From Flavobacteriia bacterium (lineage in GTDB: Bacteria; Bacteroidota; Bacteroidia; Flavobacteriales; Weeksellaceae), in the NCBI GenBank assembly GCA_015999765.1, contig JAECQR010000001.1, positions 496,001 through 560,000 of the forward strand: 64,000 nt of DNA, given 5' to 3'. The notes beneath the pieces are model-generated. The model made no database searches, had not been told where the DNA came from, and saw nothing but the letters and a program-made list of their open reading frames with translations. Both the position numbers and the translations under genes were made by a program. The stretch's first letter is position 1. Every line of letters begins with the position of its first letter. Of this stretch, positions 51,234 to 60,137 are shown piece by piece.

Positions 51234-52157
51234 TTACTTAAAGCTTACTTTATCGTTGTATTTAGGTGTAAAGTTTTCCGGAGTGAGCTTTTGAACAGTT
51301 TTTCCAAAACTGTTTATAAGCACAGTAAGATTATCAAAATTCACTACATTAATATCGTCATTGAGCTGATGGTAATGTTTTGCAACATTCATGTCCACGC
51401 TTGAAAACGAATGGGCAATAATTTTCTTTTTAACAAAACTTACGTTATCTGAACGGTAAAAAAGCTGCTGTCCAATGTATGGATCGGGATGAACTTTAAG
51501 TCCATCTGCGGCATTGGTATTCAGCAATTCATCGAGGTCAGAAAATTCAGCACCGGTCATATAAAGTGCATTGGGTCCGAATTGCGAAACCGTAGCCACC
51601 ATTTCAAAATTAAATAATGCAGAAATTTTGGAGTGTTTTTCTGTTAAAAGAGGGTTTTCAGCGATCGCTTTTGATCCTTTCATCCCTTTTTCCTCACCAT
51701 TGAAAGCCATGTACATCATTGAAAAAGCAGGATCTGTATTTTTAAAGTAATCAGCAAGTCCGATCATTAAAGTCACTCCACTGGCATTATCGTCGGCGCC
51801 ATTATAGATGTTATCACCACTTTTGTCGGTGGAACCGATATGATCGAAGTGTGCGGAATAGGCTAATATATTGTCCGATTTTCCTTTCTGTATCCCGCAG
51901 ACATTATACACTACTTTTCCTTTATATTTGAAGGGAACCAGATAAGAATCGCCGGTGCAATACGCAAGATTATTCTCCTTGAAGCGTTGCGCAATATACA
52001 CTGCAGCGGAATCGTTTTGTGGTGTTCCGATTTCACGGCCTTTCATATCATCCGCAGCCAGAGCAGAGAGCACCCTAAAGATGCGGTCTTTAGAAACTTC
52101 CTGTGCATAGCAGACTGTTGAAAATACGAGTGCAAAAAGCAGATAGTGATTCTTCAT
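51234..52157 (-). CDS. Secreted M28-family zinc peptidase
   Basis: A 307-residue protein with a signal peptide (MKNHYLLFALVFSTVCYAQ) that fixes the start at 52157. M28 motifs are AYSAHFDHIGSTDKSG, YNGADDNASGVTLMIGLAD, MAFNGEEKGMKGSKAI, LFNFEMVAT and the C-terminal His in SFSSVDMNVAKHYHQLNDD. It probably cleaves N-terminal residues from peptides in the periplasm. It has no FN3 tail, unlike the M28 peptidase at 33571. Separated from the DUF4293 gene by a terminator. Confidence 0.92.
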   Translation of the reverse strand: MKNHYLLFALVFSTVCYAQEVSKDRIFRVLSALAADDMKGREIGTPQNDSAAVYIAQRFKENNLAYCTGDSYLVPFKYKGKVVYNVCGIQKGKSDNILAYSAHFDHIGSTDKSGDNIYNGADDNASGVTLMIGLADYFKNTDPAFSMMYMAFNGEEKGMKGSKAIAENPLLTEKHSKISALFNFEMVATVSQFGPNALYMTGAEFSDLDELLNTNAADGLKVHPDPYIGQQLFYRSDNVSFVKKKIIAHSFSSVDMNVAKHYHQLNDDINVVNFDNLTVLINSFGKTVQKLTPENFTPKYNDKVSFK

Positions 52158-52200
52158 TGGTAATTTTTGATAAAGATAAATATTTAAGTGGGCGATAAAA

Positions 52201-52230
52201 AAAAACAGCCCCAAAACCGGAGCTGTTTAA
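52201..52230 (-). terminator. Terminator of the DUF4293 gene
   Basis: AAACAGC and GCTGTTT with further pairs inside (one mismatch); on the minus strand a T-run of about nine follows. Confidence 0.75.
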
Positions 52231-52252
52231 CTCAAAAAAAATCGTTGTGAGT

Positions 52253-52642
52253 TTAGCGGAGTCTGTCTACAGATTTCACGAGCCTCTCGTCTTTTCTGAT
52301 ATAAGTGTTTGCAATTAACAAACAGATTATCGAAAGCAACGGGAAAATCGGCTCAATACCTTTCTCAGGAAAATTAATTCCTCCAGATAAACTGAGTAGC
52401 CAATACGCCAATAAACCGAGCAACAAAGCGTTTATAAAAATGCTGATGTTATTCAGCAGAACTTGTCTCTTTCGGTCTTTATAACTCAAAATGCTGATGA
52501 ATCCTACAAGCACTAAACCTACACAGACTACCGAAATAAATGGAACGGGTCCGAAAACGGAAAAATCCTGGCCGGTGACGAACAGAAAAATCGCACCTAA
52601 AATCGCCAGAAAAATCCAAACAGTCTGTATTCTTTGCAGCAT
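52253..52642 (-). CDS. DUF4293 membrane protein
   Basis: About 129 residues with four transmembrane helices (about 5-24, 32-54, 66-86, 98-116), starting MLQRIQTVWIFLAILGAIF and ending YIRKDERLVKSVDRLR. I recognise this as the DUF4293 family, common next to rho in Bacteroidetes. Function unknown. The start at 52642 is preferred over the longer frame because a -7 element TATTTTTG lies at 52661-52668, and the family begins with MLQRIQ. Confidence 0.85.
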   Translation of the reverse strand: MLQRIQTVWIFLAILGAIFLFVTGQDFSVFGPVPFISVVCVGLVLVGFISILSYKDRKRQVLLNNISIFINALLLGLLAYWLLSLSGGINFPEKGIEPIFPLLSIICLLIANTYIRKDERLVKSVDRLR

Positions 52643-52660
52643 CGTATTGAGTATGAGGTG

Positions 52661-52668
52661 CAAAAATA
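52661..52668 (-). promoter_or_regulatory. -7 element of the DUF4293 gene
   Basis: TATTTTTG on the minus strand, 18 bases before the ATG at 52642. Confidence 0.45.
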
Positions 52669-52678
52669 ACAATAATTT

Positions 52679-52709
52679 TTTGCATAAATAAAAAATTAAC
52701 GTAGATTTG
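52679..52709 (+). promoter_or_regulatory. Promoter of rho
   Basis: TTTG (52679-52682), a 19-base spacer and TAGATTTG (52702-52709) match the Bacteroidetes consensus. The start point near 52716 leaves an untranslated leader of about 80 bases, room for autoregulation by Rho itself. Confidence 0.72.
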
Positions 52710-52796
52710 CCGTACAAATGACCTTATAAAGAAAGTCGCCCGACTTAACTTTCTTACTTACACTTACTTATAACATACTTTTTCACATAACAATTT

Positions 52797-54650
52797 ATGT
52801 TCAACATTGAAACGTTACGGTCAAAATCCGAATCGGAGTTGACTAAAATCACGAAAGATTTAGGCGTTAAACTTGCTAAAAACAGCACGGATAATGATAA
52901 AATCTTTGCAATCCTTGATTTTCAGGCTTCAAATACCAAAATTGCAAAAGATTACTTCAACGCCACTGAAACTACTATGAATACAGAAGAAAAACCTGCT
53001 CCTGCACCTAAAAAACCGGTTGCAAAGAAACCGGCCGCCAAAAAGAAAGTGGAGAAACCCGCCGAAGTTTCCGCAGAAATTACGTTTGAAAAAACAGAAA
53101 CACCTGCTGAAACTCCTCAGGAAAAACCTTCTGAAACTCAAGAATCCACTCCAGTTGATGCCAATAAAGATTCCGAAAACAACCGGAATGAGCAAAAGAA
53201 AAAAAGACAGCGTGTTGCTGCTCCGAAAGAGGAGGCCGCAACTGAAGCTGTAGTTGCAGAAGCTTCGGTAGAAGCTGAAGCAAAGCCGGAGCAGGCTAAA
53301 AATCAGAATCCGAACCAAAATCAGAACCCAAACCAGAACCCTAATCAGAACCCTAATCAGAACGGGAATGGCAACGGAAGCGGTAATGGTAACGGAAATA
53401 AAAATCCAAATCAAAACAGGCCACAGCACCCGAATCAGAAAAACCAGAACAAAAACCCTAATCAAAATCCAAATCAGAACCGCAATCAGCAAAATTCTGA
53501 AACTCAGGAAGAGAATTCTAAGAAAGAATTTAATTTTGACGGATTAGTAACGATTGAAGGGGTTCTTGAAATTCTTCCCGATAACTATGGCTTCCTTAGG
53601 TCTTCCGATTTTTCTTACCTTTCTTCACCTGATGACGTGTATGTTTCTACCAACCAAATTAGAAACCACGGTCTGAAAACGGGAGATACTGTTCGTGGAA
53701 TTGTACGTTTGCCTAAGGAAGGCGAGAAATATTTCTCCTTACTGAAACCAACAGAAGTTAACGGCCGCGATTTAGAATTCATTAAAGACCGCGTTGCATT
53801 CGAATTCCTTACGCCGTTGTTCCCTGAAGAAAAATTCAATTTAACAGGGAAAAACTCTACGCTTTCTACAAGAATTGTTGATCTGTTCACCCCGATAGGA
53901 AAAGGGCAGCGTGCCATGATTGTTGCACAGCCGAAAACGGGTAAAACGATGTTGCTTAAAGACATTGCAAACTCAATTTCCGAGAACCATCCCGAAGCTT
54001 ATATGATGATTTTACTCATAGATGAAAGGCCGGAAGAGGTGACGGATATGGAAAGAAGCGTAAACGCAGAAGTAATTGCTTCAACTTTTGACGAACCTGC
54101 TGACAAGCACGTAAAAGTCGCCAATCTTGTGCTTTCAAAAGCACAAAGAATGGTAGAATGCGGTCATGATGTAGTGATTTTACTGGATTCAATTACGCGT
54201 TTGGCGAGAGCTTACAATACGGTAACTCCAGCATCAGGAAAAATTCTTTCCGGAGGTGTTGACGCCAATGCACTTCATAAACCAAAGAGATTCTTCGGTG
54301 CAGCTAGAAATATTGAAGGCGGCGGATCATTAACCATCATTGCAACAGCATTGATCGATACAGGTTCTAAAATGGATGAAGTTATTTTCGAAGAATTCAA
54401 AGGAACCGGAAATATGGAACTTCAGCTTGACCGAAAAATCGCCAACAAAAGGATTTATCCAGCCATCGATTTGGTATCATCAAGTACAAGAAGAGATGAT
54501 CTTCTTCTTGATGAAACTACACAGCAGAGAATGTGGATCCTGAGAAAATATCTTGCCGACATGAACCCTGTGGAAGCGATGGAATTTGTAAACAAAAGCA
54601 TCAAAGGAACTTTAAACAACGAGGAGTTTCTGATGAGCATGAACCGTTAA
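52797..54650 (+). CDS. rho: Transcription termination factor Rho with a long low-complexity insertion
   Basis: A 617-residue hexameric RNA helicase that ends transcription. An N-terminal Rho_N helical domain (about 1-50) is followed by a disordered Lys/Pro/Glu-rich and then Asn/Gln-rich region (about 60-240, with NQNP repeats at 169-231), the cold-shock-type RNA-binding domain (about 250-320: [20 protein letters not shown]) and the ATPase. Walker A is [13 protein letters not shown] (near 380), Walker [18 protein letters not shown]. The insertion makes it about 200 residues longer than E. coli Rho; similar insertions occur in Bacteroidetes. Confidence 0.97.
   Translation: MFNIETLRSKSESELTKITKDLGVKLAKNSTDNDKIFAILDFQASNTKIAKDYFNATETTMNTEEKPAPAPKKPVAKKPAAKKKVEKPAEVSAEITFEKTETPAETPQEKPSETQESTPVDANKDSENNRNEQKKKRQRVAAPKEEAATEAVVAEASVEAEAKPEQAKNQNPNQNQNPNQNPNQNPNQNGNGNGSGNGNGNKNPNQNRPQHPNQKNQNKNPNQNPNQNRNQQNSETQEENSKKEFNFDGLVTIEGVLEILPDNYGFLRSSDFSYLSSPDDVYVSTNQIRNHGLKTGDTVRGIVRLPKEGEKYFSLLKPTEVNGRDLEFIKDRVAFEFLTPLFPEEKFNLTGKNSTLSTRIVDLFTPIGKGQRAMIVAQPKTGKTMLLKDIANSISENHPEAYMMILLIDERPEEVTDMERSVNAEVIASTFDEPADKHVKVANLVLSKAQRMVECGHDVVILLDSITRLARAYNTVTPASGKILSGGVDANALHKPKRFFGAARNIEGGGSLTIIATALIDTGSKMDEVIFEEFKGTGNMELQLDRKIANKRIYPAIDLVSSSTRRDDLLLDETTQQRMWILRKYLADMNPVEAMEFVNKSIKGTLNNEEFLMSMNR
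53301..53489 (+). repeat. Degenerate Asn/Gln/Pro codon repeat within rho
   Basis: An in-frame 12-base unit encoding NQNP is repeated with third-base variation, interrupted by a [12 protein letters not shown] stretch and a second NPNQN tract. Length variation by slippage would keep the frame whenever whole units are gained or lost. Confidence 0.8.
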
Positions 54651-54670
54651 AAAGTTCAACATATACAATC

Positions 54671-54700
54671 TTAAACCGTTCTGCAAAGAGCGGTTTTTTA
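54671..54700 (+). terminator. Terminator of rho
   Basis: AAACCGTTCT pairs with AGAGCGGTTT (one G-U) around a 4-base loop and is followed by Ts. Confidence 0.82.
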
Positions 54701-54741
54701 ATATAATCTATGTTAAAGATTTATTAAAGTAATGTCTGTGG

Positions 54742-54773
54742 TTTGTACTTGCCCTACATTATGACTAAATTTG
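54742..54773 (+). promoter_or_regulatory. Promoter of superoxide dismutase
   Basis: TTTG (54742-54745), a 20-base spacer and TAAATTTG (54766-54773). The start point near 54780 sets the gene start at the ATG 54801. Confidence 0.75.
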
Positions 54774-54800
54774 GGTATTAACTTAAAAATTAAAAAAATT

Positions 54801-55397
54801 ATGGCATTCGAATTACCACAATTAGGATATGCGTACTACGCTCTGGAACCAACCATTGATGCAAGAACAATGGAAATTCACCACACAAAACATCACCAGG
54901 CATACATTGATAATTTAAACAAAGCAATTGCAGGTACAGATCTGGAAGGAAAAACCATCGAGGAAATCTGCAAAACAGGAACTGATAAACCTGCAGTTAG
55001 AAATAACGGCGGCGGACATTATAACCACACGCTTTTCTGGGAAATTTTAACTCCAGGCGGAAGCAAAGAACCGGTTGGAAATGTAAAAGCTGCGATTGAA
55101 GCCTACGGAGGTTTTGAAAAATTCAAAACAGATTTTTCTGAGGCTGCGAAAACGAGATTCGGTTCTGGCTGGGCTTGGCTTTGTAAGAAAGAAGACGGAA
55201 CGGCGGCTGTTTGTTCTACCCCAAACCAAGACAACCCGTTAATGCCCGTTTCGGAATGTCAGGGAACACCGGTTTTAGGACTTGATGTTTGGGAGCATGC
55301 TTATTATCTGAACTACCAGAACAGAAGACCAGATTATGTTACTTCGTTCTTCGAGGTGATTAACTGGGATAAAGTGGAAGAAAAATTCAACAAGTAG
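54801..55397 (+). CDS. sodA: Superoxide dismutase, Fe/Mn family (Mn-type residues)
   Basis: A 198-residue enzyme that dismutates superoxide to peroxide and oxygen. Metal ligands are seen in [37 protein letters not shown] and [15 protein letters not shown]. The outer-sphere Gln in NQDNP and the first Gly of GGGH are the Mn-type signature. No signal peptide, so cytoplasmic. The start MAFELPQLG is the family norm and follows the promoter; a longer frame from 54771 begins inside the -7 element. Confidence 0.96.
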   Translation: MAFELPQLGYAYYALEPTIDARTMEIHHTKHHQAYIDNLNKAIAGTDLEGKTIEEICKTGTDKPAVRNNGGGHYNHTLFWEILTPGGSKEPVGNVKAAIEAYGGFEKFKTDFSEAAKTRFGSGWAWLCKKEDGTAAVCSTPNQDNPLMPVSECQGTPVLGLDVWEHAYYLNYQNRRPDYVTSFFEVINWDKVEEKFNK

Positions 55398-55413
55398 TAT
55401 TCATATTATTTAA

Positions 55414-55450
55414 ATAAAGAAGGTTCAGAAATTTCTGAACCTTCTTTTAT
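55414..55450. terminator. Bidirectional terminator
   Basis: AAAGAAGGTTCAGAA and TTCTGAACCTTCTTT, a 15-base perfect stem with a 2-base centre, between convergent sodA and the DUF6146 gene. Confidence 0.88.
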
Positions 55451-55457
55451 TTTTATA

Positions 55458-55871
55458 CTAACGGATATCTGCACCGCTCAGTCCCGACATCCGCAGGCCG
55501 TATTTCCACTGAACATACGCGAAAACCTGATAGAGTTTATATTCAAATTTAAGTCCGTAGTTTTCCTGAGGATCGTAATCAATAGAAGATTCAATCACAT
55601 TGCGGTATTTTCCGGAGTAATAATACGAGTTCCATTCGTTCACGAGAAATGTATTTCTTGTTTTCAGATAGCTTTCAGAATACATGCTCATTGGTTTTGC
55701 AACAGCATTCAGGAAATAATCATATTGCGTATCAATAACCTGAAGATCCCACTCACCGTCATCATTCTTCGAAGGCGAAATTTCTGGGTTTCCGGAGCTG
55801 TCTTGAGGCTTATTCTGAGGTATGCAGGCGATTATACTAATTGCCAATATCAGATATATAAATTTCTTCAT
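55458..55871 (-). CDS. DUF6146-type lipoprotein
   Basis: 137 residues. The signal peptide MKKFIYLILAISIIAC ends in a lipobox, followed by a Pro/Ser/Asn-rich linker and a conserved domain: LQVIDTQYDYFLNAVAKPMS, YLKTRNTFLVNEWNSYYYSG, IDYDPQENYGLKFEYKLYQV, FAYVQWKYGLRMSGL. I recognise this as the DUF6146 family, whose function is unknown. Its promoter was not identified. It is separated from the nuclease gene by a terminator. Confidence 0.8.
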   Translation of the reverse strand: MKKFIYLILAISIIACIPQNKPQDSSGNPEISPSKNDDGEWDLQVIDTQYDYFLNAVAKPMSMYSESYLKTRNTFLVNEWNSYYYSGKYRNVIESSIDYDPQENYGLKFEYKLYQVFAYVQWKYGLRMSGLSGADIR

Positions 55872-55902
55872 CCTTTTATTTTGATATAAAGGTAGGAAAA
55901 AA

Positions 55903-55932
55903 TAAAACCGAAGTCAGCAACTTCGGTTTCAT
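55903..55932 (-). terminator. Terminator of the nuclease-like gene
   Basis: AAACCGAAGT and ACTTCGGTTT around a 5-base loop; on the minus strand T-rich sequence follows. Confidence 0.75.
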
Positions 55933-55949
55933 CTATAATTAAAAAAATA

Positions 55950-57149
55950 TTATTTGGACTTGTGTTCACGCTGTAATACCGTAAACACAGGGAAGTGATC
56001 GCTGTATCCGTTAGTGAAGCGGTCGCCATCCCAGGATCTTAACGGATAACCTTTCCATTGTCCTTCGCTGTTTTTAAGATAAGAAGGGGCATAAACCTCT
56101 GTTTTAAACAGAGAATATCCTGTTGAAAGTTTCTCGGTAGAATGTAAATTTTTTGACGCAATCATCTGATCAAAAAGATTCGGAGCGTCCCGGTAACCCA
56201 GTGTTGCTACACCTGATTTGTACATTTTGTTCATCAGGTTATAATACGGCGATTGGTCACTAAGTTGGGTCGGTTCTCCTACAGCTCCTAAAACTTTTCT
56301 AATACTTGGGCTTACCGGATCATCATTAAAGTCACCCATGGCCACTAGTTTAATTGAAGGATCTTCGGCTCTTAACCTGTCCATTTCAGTTTTAAGCACT
56401 GTTGCAGCCGCTGCTCTTCTCGGATAGGATCGCGCTTCACCACCGCTTCTTGATGGCCAGTGATTCACGAAGAATGCGTATTTTTCACCATCCAATAAAC
56501 CTTTTACGACTAAAACTCCACGGGTATAGCTTCGGTAGCCTTCATCGTTGAAGGTTTTGATTTCTTTTTCGTAATGGTCGGTTACCACAAATCTTCCTTT
56601 TTGGTAGATTAAGCCAACATCTACACCACGCGCATCATAGGAATTGTGGTGAACGATTCCGTAATTGCTTTTTGCAAGTGCAGGTTGCTTAATGAGGTCT
56701 TCAATCACCTGTCGGTTTTCTACCTCTACCAAACCAATTACAGCAGGATTATCGTTTGTGTACTGTCTTCCGAGTTCGGAAAGCACTTTGCTCACGTTCG
56801 CCATTTTCTGGTTATACTTCTCTGTATTCCAGTTTTTTCCGCTGTTTGCAGTAAAGTCATCGGCAAGAATTTGATTCCGTACGACTTTTTTACCTACCAG
56901 CAGTTCGTTACTCCATTCTCCTTTATAAACTTCTGTTGTTTCAAGGTATTGTAAAGAGTCGATTGGTACACTTCGGTGGAAAGCTGGATTTTTAAAGTCT
57001 TTGGTACCATCAATATAGTCTGCAGAAGGAACGGTGTCCCAAAGGTTTTCTACGTTATAAAATGCAATGGCTGCCCGCTGTACCTGAACTTTCTGGGAAA
57101 AAACAAGACCCATTGAAAACAGCGTGATTGTAATAAAAATTTTTTTCAT
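55950..57149 (-). CDS. Secreted endonuclease/exonuclease/phosphatase-family protein
   Basis: A 399-residue EEP-fold protein with a signal peptide (MKKIFITITLFSMGLVFSQ). Catalytic segments are RAAIAFYNVENLWDT, VIGLVEVENRQVIEDL (Mg-binding Glu), YAFFVNHWPSRSGGEA (His/Asn pair), VAMGDFNDDP (Asp-Phe-Asn) and YSDHFPVFTVL (Asp-His). All active-site parts are present. The family cleaves phosphodiesters in DNA, RNA or lipids; the SRSGG context is typical of extracellular nucleases. It is divergent from the TonB receptor, with a 246-base gap. Confidence 0.9.
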   Translation of the reverse strand: MKKIFITITLFSMGLVFSQKVQVQRAAIAFYNVENLWDTVPSADYIDGTKDFKNPAFHRSVPIDSLQYLETTEVYKGEWSNELLVGKKVVRNQILADDFTANSGKNWNTEKYNQKMANVSKVLSELGRQYTNDNPAVIGLVEVENRQVIEDLIKQPALAKSNYGIVHHNSYDARGVDVGLIYQKGRFVVTDHYEKEIKTFNDEGYRSYTRGVLVVKGLLDGEKYAFFVNHWPSRSGGEARSYPRRAAAATVLKTEMDRLRAEDPSIKLVAMGDFNDDPVSPSIRKVLGAVGEPTQLSDQSPYYNLMNKMYKSGVATLGYRDAPNLFDQMIASKNLHSTEKLSTGYSLFKTEVYAPSYLKNSEGQWKGYPLRSWDGDRFTNGYSDHFPVFTVLQREHKSK

Positions 57150-57340
57150 TAGAAATACATAAAAATTTTAAGTGGGTAAAATTACTAATAATTTCGGAAG
57201 CAAGCACTTAAAACTCACAGTATTCTTTAGCGAAGTAACCTGATTAGTGTCATGCATCCTATTTTAGGGATTTAAATAATAAATCATACTTCTTATAAGA
57301 ATAAAGTGTTAAATATCTTTAACTTAATAAAAATTAAGTT

Positions 57341-57348
57341 TAAATTTG
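57341..57348 (+). promoter_or_regulatory. -7 element of the TonB-dependent receptor gene
   Basis: TAAATTTG, 47 bases before the ATG at 57396. No TTTG at the usual distance upstream. Confidence 0.5.
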
Positions 57349-57395
57349 TTGCCCCTTAAAAATATATTATCATAAGGGATTTTAAATAATTAGTT

Positions 57396-60119
57396 ATGAT
57401 TAAAAAGTTATCCTTAATCTCATTGTTTACGTTGCTTCCGGCATCCTTCTATTTCGCACAGACTACGGTTTATGCGTACGTGAAAGACCAGGAGGGCAAA
57501 CCAGTTGAGAGCGCAGAGATTGATCTTGTACAGTCTACTGATGATGTGAAAGCCGATAAAATTGGTTATTTTCAGTTTGTTGATCTACAGCCTGGGCAGT
57601 ACCAGATCAATGTTTCAAAGCAGAATTTTGAAACAAAAATTATTGAGTTTACGGTATCTGCAGACGAAAAAAGAAGAGATTTAGGCGTAATCAGTTTATT
57701 GCCTGCCCCATTTGCAAATGCAGGGGTGATGGTAATTGATGATTCCGCAGCTGATAATGATGAAGGAGGATCTTCTATGCAGCCTACAGTAGGGCTTCTT
57801 AGCTCTGGCCGGGATGTTTTTCAAAGTATAACTGCATTCGAACTGGGTGCATACTGGTTCCGTCCGAGAGGGATTGAGAACCGTTTCGAAGATGTACTTT
57901 TCAACGGTGTATCAATGTCGAAAAATGACGACGGGAAAGTAGATTTCAGCAACTGGGGAGGATTAAACGACGTTACCCGTTACCCATTTGAATCTGTAGA
58001 TAATATTACCCCTTCCGAATATGCTTTCGGTAATCTTGGTGGGGTTGTATATTATAATACAAGAGCTTCAAGCTACAGAAAACAGACTTCTCTTGCTTAC
58101 TCATTTACAAACAGAAGCTATTTCCACCGTGCTATGGCGACTTACTCCAGCGGTTTGTCTAAAAACGGTTGGGCATTTACATTCTCCGGAAGCCGAAGAT
58201 GGGCTGATGAAGGTGTTATTGACGGAACTTATCAGGATTCTTACGCATATTTCGGTGCAATCGAAAAGCAGTTCAGCAGCCGACACGCAATTAACTTGAC
58301 AGCTTTTGGAGCACCAACTTACAGAGCTAATAATTCACCAAACACCCAGGAAGCTTATGACCTGATGGGTAAAAATTATAATTCTTATTGGGGATGGCAA
58401 GACGGCGAGAAGAGAAATTCAAGAATCAGAAAAGTATTTGAACCAATGTTCATGCTTACTGATTATTTGAAAATCGGTAAAAACAGCAACTGGAACAACA
58501 CCATTTCCTATCAGGAAGGTAGAGACGGAAGAAGCCGTTTAGACTGGTTCCATGCAGCCGACCCTAACCCTACTTACTATAGAAAACTTCCAAGCTACGG
58601 TATTTTCACTGAAGAGGAATTTAAAGCTAATTCACAAATCGACTGGATGAGCCTTTACCAGGCCAACTACCTTAACCGTTATGATATGGCAGGTAATGAG
58701 CAGGGCGCAGTGTATAGTATTGTAGAAGATGTAAATAAAGACAAGACCATCAACTTTGCGTCGCACTTTGATACAAAGCTTGATGAAAACTGGAAACTGA
58801 ACATCAACTTTAACTATCAGAATTTAAAATCTGATAATTTCAGAGAGATGAAAGATCTTTTAGGAGCATTATATGCAAACAATCTGAATGCTTTCGGAAA
58901 CGATCAGCCTTACGATTTAGACAATCCTAATGCTAAAATTCTTGAAGGAGACAGAACGCAGTATTCTTACGATTTATTAAGAGATCAGTATACATTAAAC
59001 GCGTCTACGGAAATCGATTTGCCCAAATGGAATGTAACTGCTTCGGTATTTACTTCTTATGCGGATTCACAAAGAGACGGAAAGTTCAGACATCATCAAT
59101 ATGCGGACAGCAAAGGAAAGAGCGAAGTTTTCAATACCATCGATGCAGGTCTTAAAGGGAGAGTGCTTTATAAATTAGACGGTAGAAACTTTATCGTGTA
59201 CAACGGCGCCTTCTTCAGTCTGGCACCTACTTTAAACGAAATCTTCATCAGTCCGCGTGTAACCAATATGATTACACCGAATGTGGAAAACCAAATTATT
59301 AACTCAAACGATTTAAGCTATATTCTTAGAGGCCAAGTTCTTAAGCTTAGGTTAAGCGCTTACTCGACCACTATTAAAAATGCTACAGAAATTTCCAGAT
59401 ATTATGCGGATATTTCCAGTGAAGCAGTTGATCAGGGTAACGCACTGGTTGCAGAGGTGCTGAGCGGGATCGATAAATCCTATCAAGGTTTGGAATTGGG
59501 GGCAGATGTAAAAATTACAACAACCCTGAATGCTACCGCTGTTGCAAGTTATGGTGATTATAAAGTTACCAACAATCCTACAGTAACAACTTTTGATGAC
59601 GATTTTGGAATCAGAGAGTGGGGAACTGCTAACATCAAAGATTATAAAATTGCCGGTACACCGCAAAAAGCTTACTCATTAGGATTGCGTTACAACTCGA
59701 AAAATTTCTGGTGGGTAGGTGCTACAGCGAATTATCTGCAGGATCAGTATCTGGATTTCTCAGCGCTGAACAAAACCACAGCAATGTACACAGATCCTCG
59801 CACAGGAGACAACTATCCCGGAGCAACACCAGAAGCGATTGCAATGATTACTGCACAGAAAAAGTTTGATGATCAGTTTATGCTGAACGCCAATGCGGGT
59901 AAAACTTTCGTGTTCGGAGATTACAGAATGGGCGTCAGCTTAAGTGTAAACAATATTCTGAATAACAGAGATTATGTTACCGGCGGTTTCGAGCAGGGCA
60001 GGGCAGTTAACTTCCCGGAAGCTTTTGCAGAATCACAAAGAGAAAAACCTTATTTCGGTCCAAAACTTTGGTACGACAGAGGAACTACGTTTTTTGCAAA
60101 CGTTTATTTAAGATTTTAA
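57396..60119 (+). CDS. TonB-dependent outer-membrane receptor
   Basis: A 907-residue receptor. A signal peptide (ISLFTLLPASFYFAQ) is followed by a carboxypeptidase-regulatory-like beta-sandwich (about 22-105: YAYVKDQEGKPVESAEIDLV, GYFQFVDLQPGQYQINVSKQ), a plug domain (about 120-240) and a C-terminal beta-barrel ending in Phe (FFANVYLRF). No SusD gene is adjacent; instead a DUF5689 lipoprotein follows 18 bases later. It imports an unknown ligand using TonB energy. The divergent nuclease suggests nucleic-acid or phosphate products. Confidence 0.93.
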   Translation: MIKKLSLISLFTLLPASFYFAQTTVYAYVKDQEGKPVESAEIDLVQSTDDVKADKIGYFQFVDLQPGQYQINVSKQNFETKIIEFTVSADEKRRDLGVISLLPAPFANAGVMVIDDSAADNDEGGSSMQPTVGLLSSGRDVFQSITAFELGAYWFRPRGIENRFEDVLFNGVSMSKNDDGKVDFSNWGGLNDVTRYPFESVDNITPSEYAFGNLGGVVYYNTRASSYRKQTSLAYSFTNRSYFHRAMATYSSGLSKNGWAFTFSGSRRWADEGVIDGTYQDSYAYFGAIEKQFSSRHAINLTAFGAPTYRANNSPNTQEAYDLMGKNYNSYWGWQDGEKRNSRIRKVFEPMFMLTDYLKIGKNSNWNNTISYQEGRDGRSRLDWFHAADPNPTYYRKLPSYGIFTEEEFKANSQIDWMSLYQANYLNRYDMAGNEQGAVYSIVEDVNKDKTINFASHFDTKLDENWKLNINFNYQNLKSDNFREMKDLLGALYANNLNAFGNDQPYDLDNPNAKILEGDRTQYSYDLLRDQYTLNASTEIDLPKWNVTASVFTSYADSQRDGKFRHHQYADSKGKSEVFNTIDAGLKGRVLYKLDGRNFIVYNGAFFSLAPTLNEIFISPRVTNMITPNVENQIINSNDLSYILRGQVLKLRLSAYSTTIKNATEISRYYADISSEAVDQGNALVAEVLSGIDKSYQGLELGADVKITTTLNATAVASYGDYKVTNNPTVTTFDDDFGIREWGTANIKDYKIAGTPQKAYSLGLRYNSKNFWWVGATANYLQDQYLDFSALNKTTAMYTDPRTGDNYPGATPEAIAMITAQKKFDDQFMLNANAGKTFVFGDYRMGVSLSVNNILNNRDYVTGGFEQGRAVNFPEAFAESQREKPYFGPKLWYDRGTTFFANVYLRF

Positions 60120-60137
60120 TTACTAATAAAACATCCA

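Noticed and set aside
53301-53489. CRISPR-like or tandem-repeat array
   Set aside because: The repeat is in frame, codes for NQNP and has no unique spacers; it is part of the rho gene.
52929-53492. A 187-codon minus-strand frame rich in Leu, Ile, Phe and Val
   Set aside because: It mirrors the repetitive low-complexity part of rho, so the hydrophobic pattern is an artefact of complementing Asn/Gln/Lys codons.
54771-54800. A 10-residue N-terminal extension of superoxide dismutase
   Set aside because: The extension begins inside the -7 promoter element and precedes the family-typical MAFELP start.
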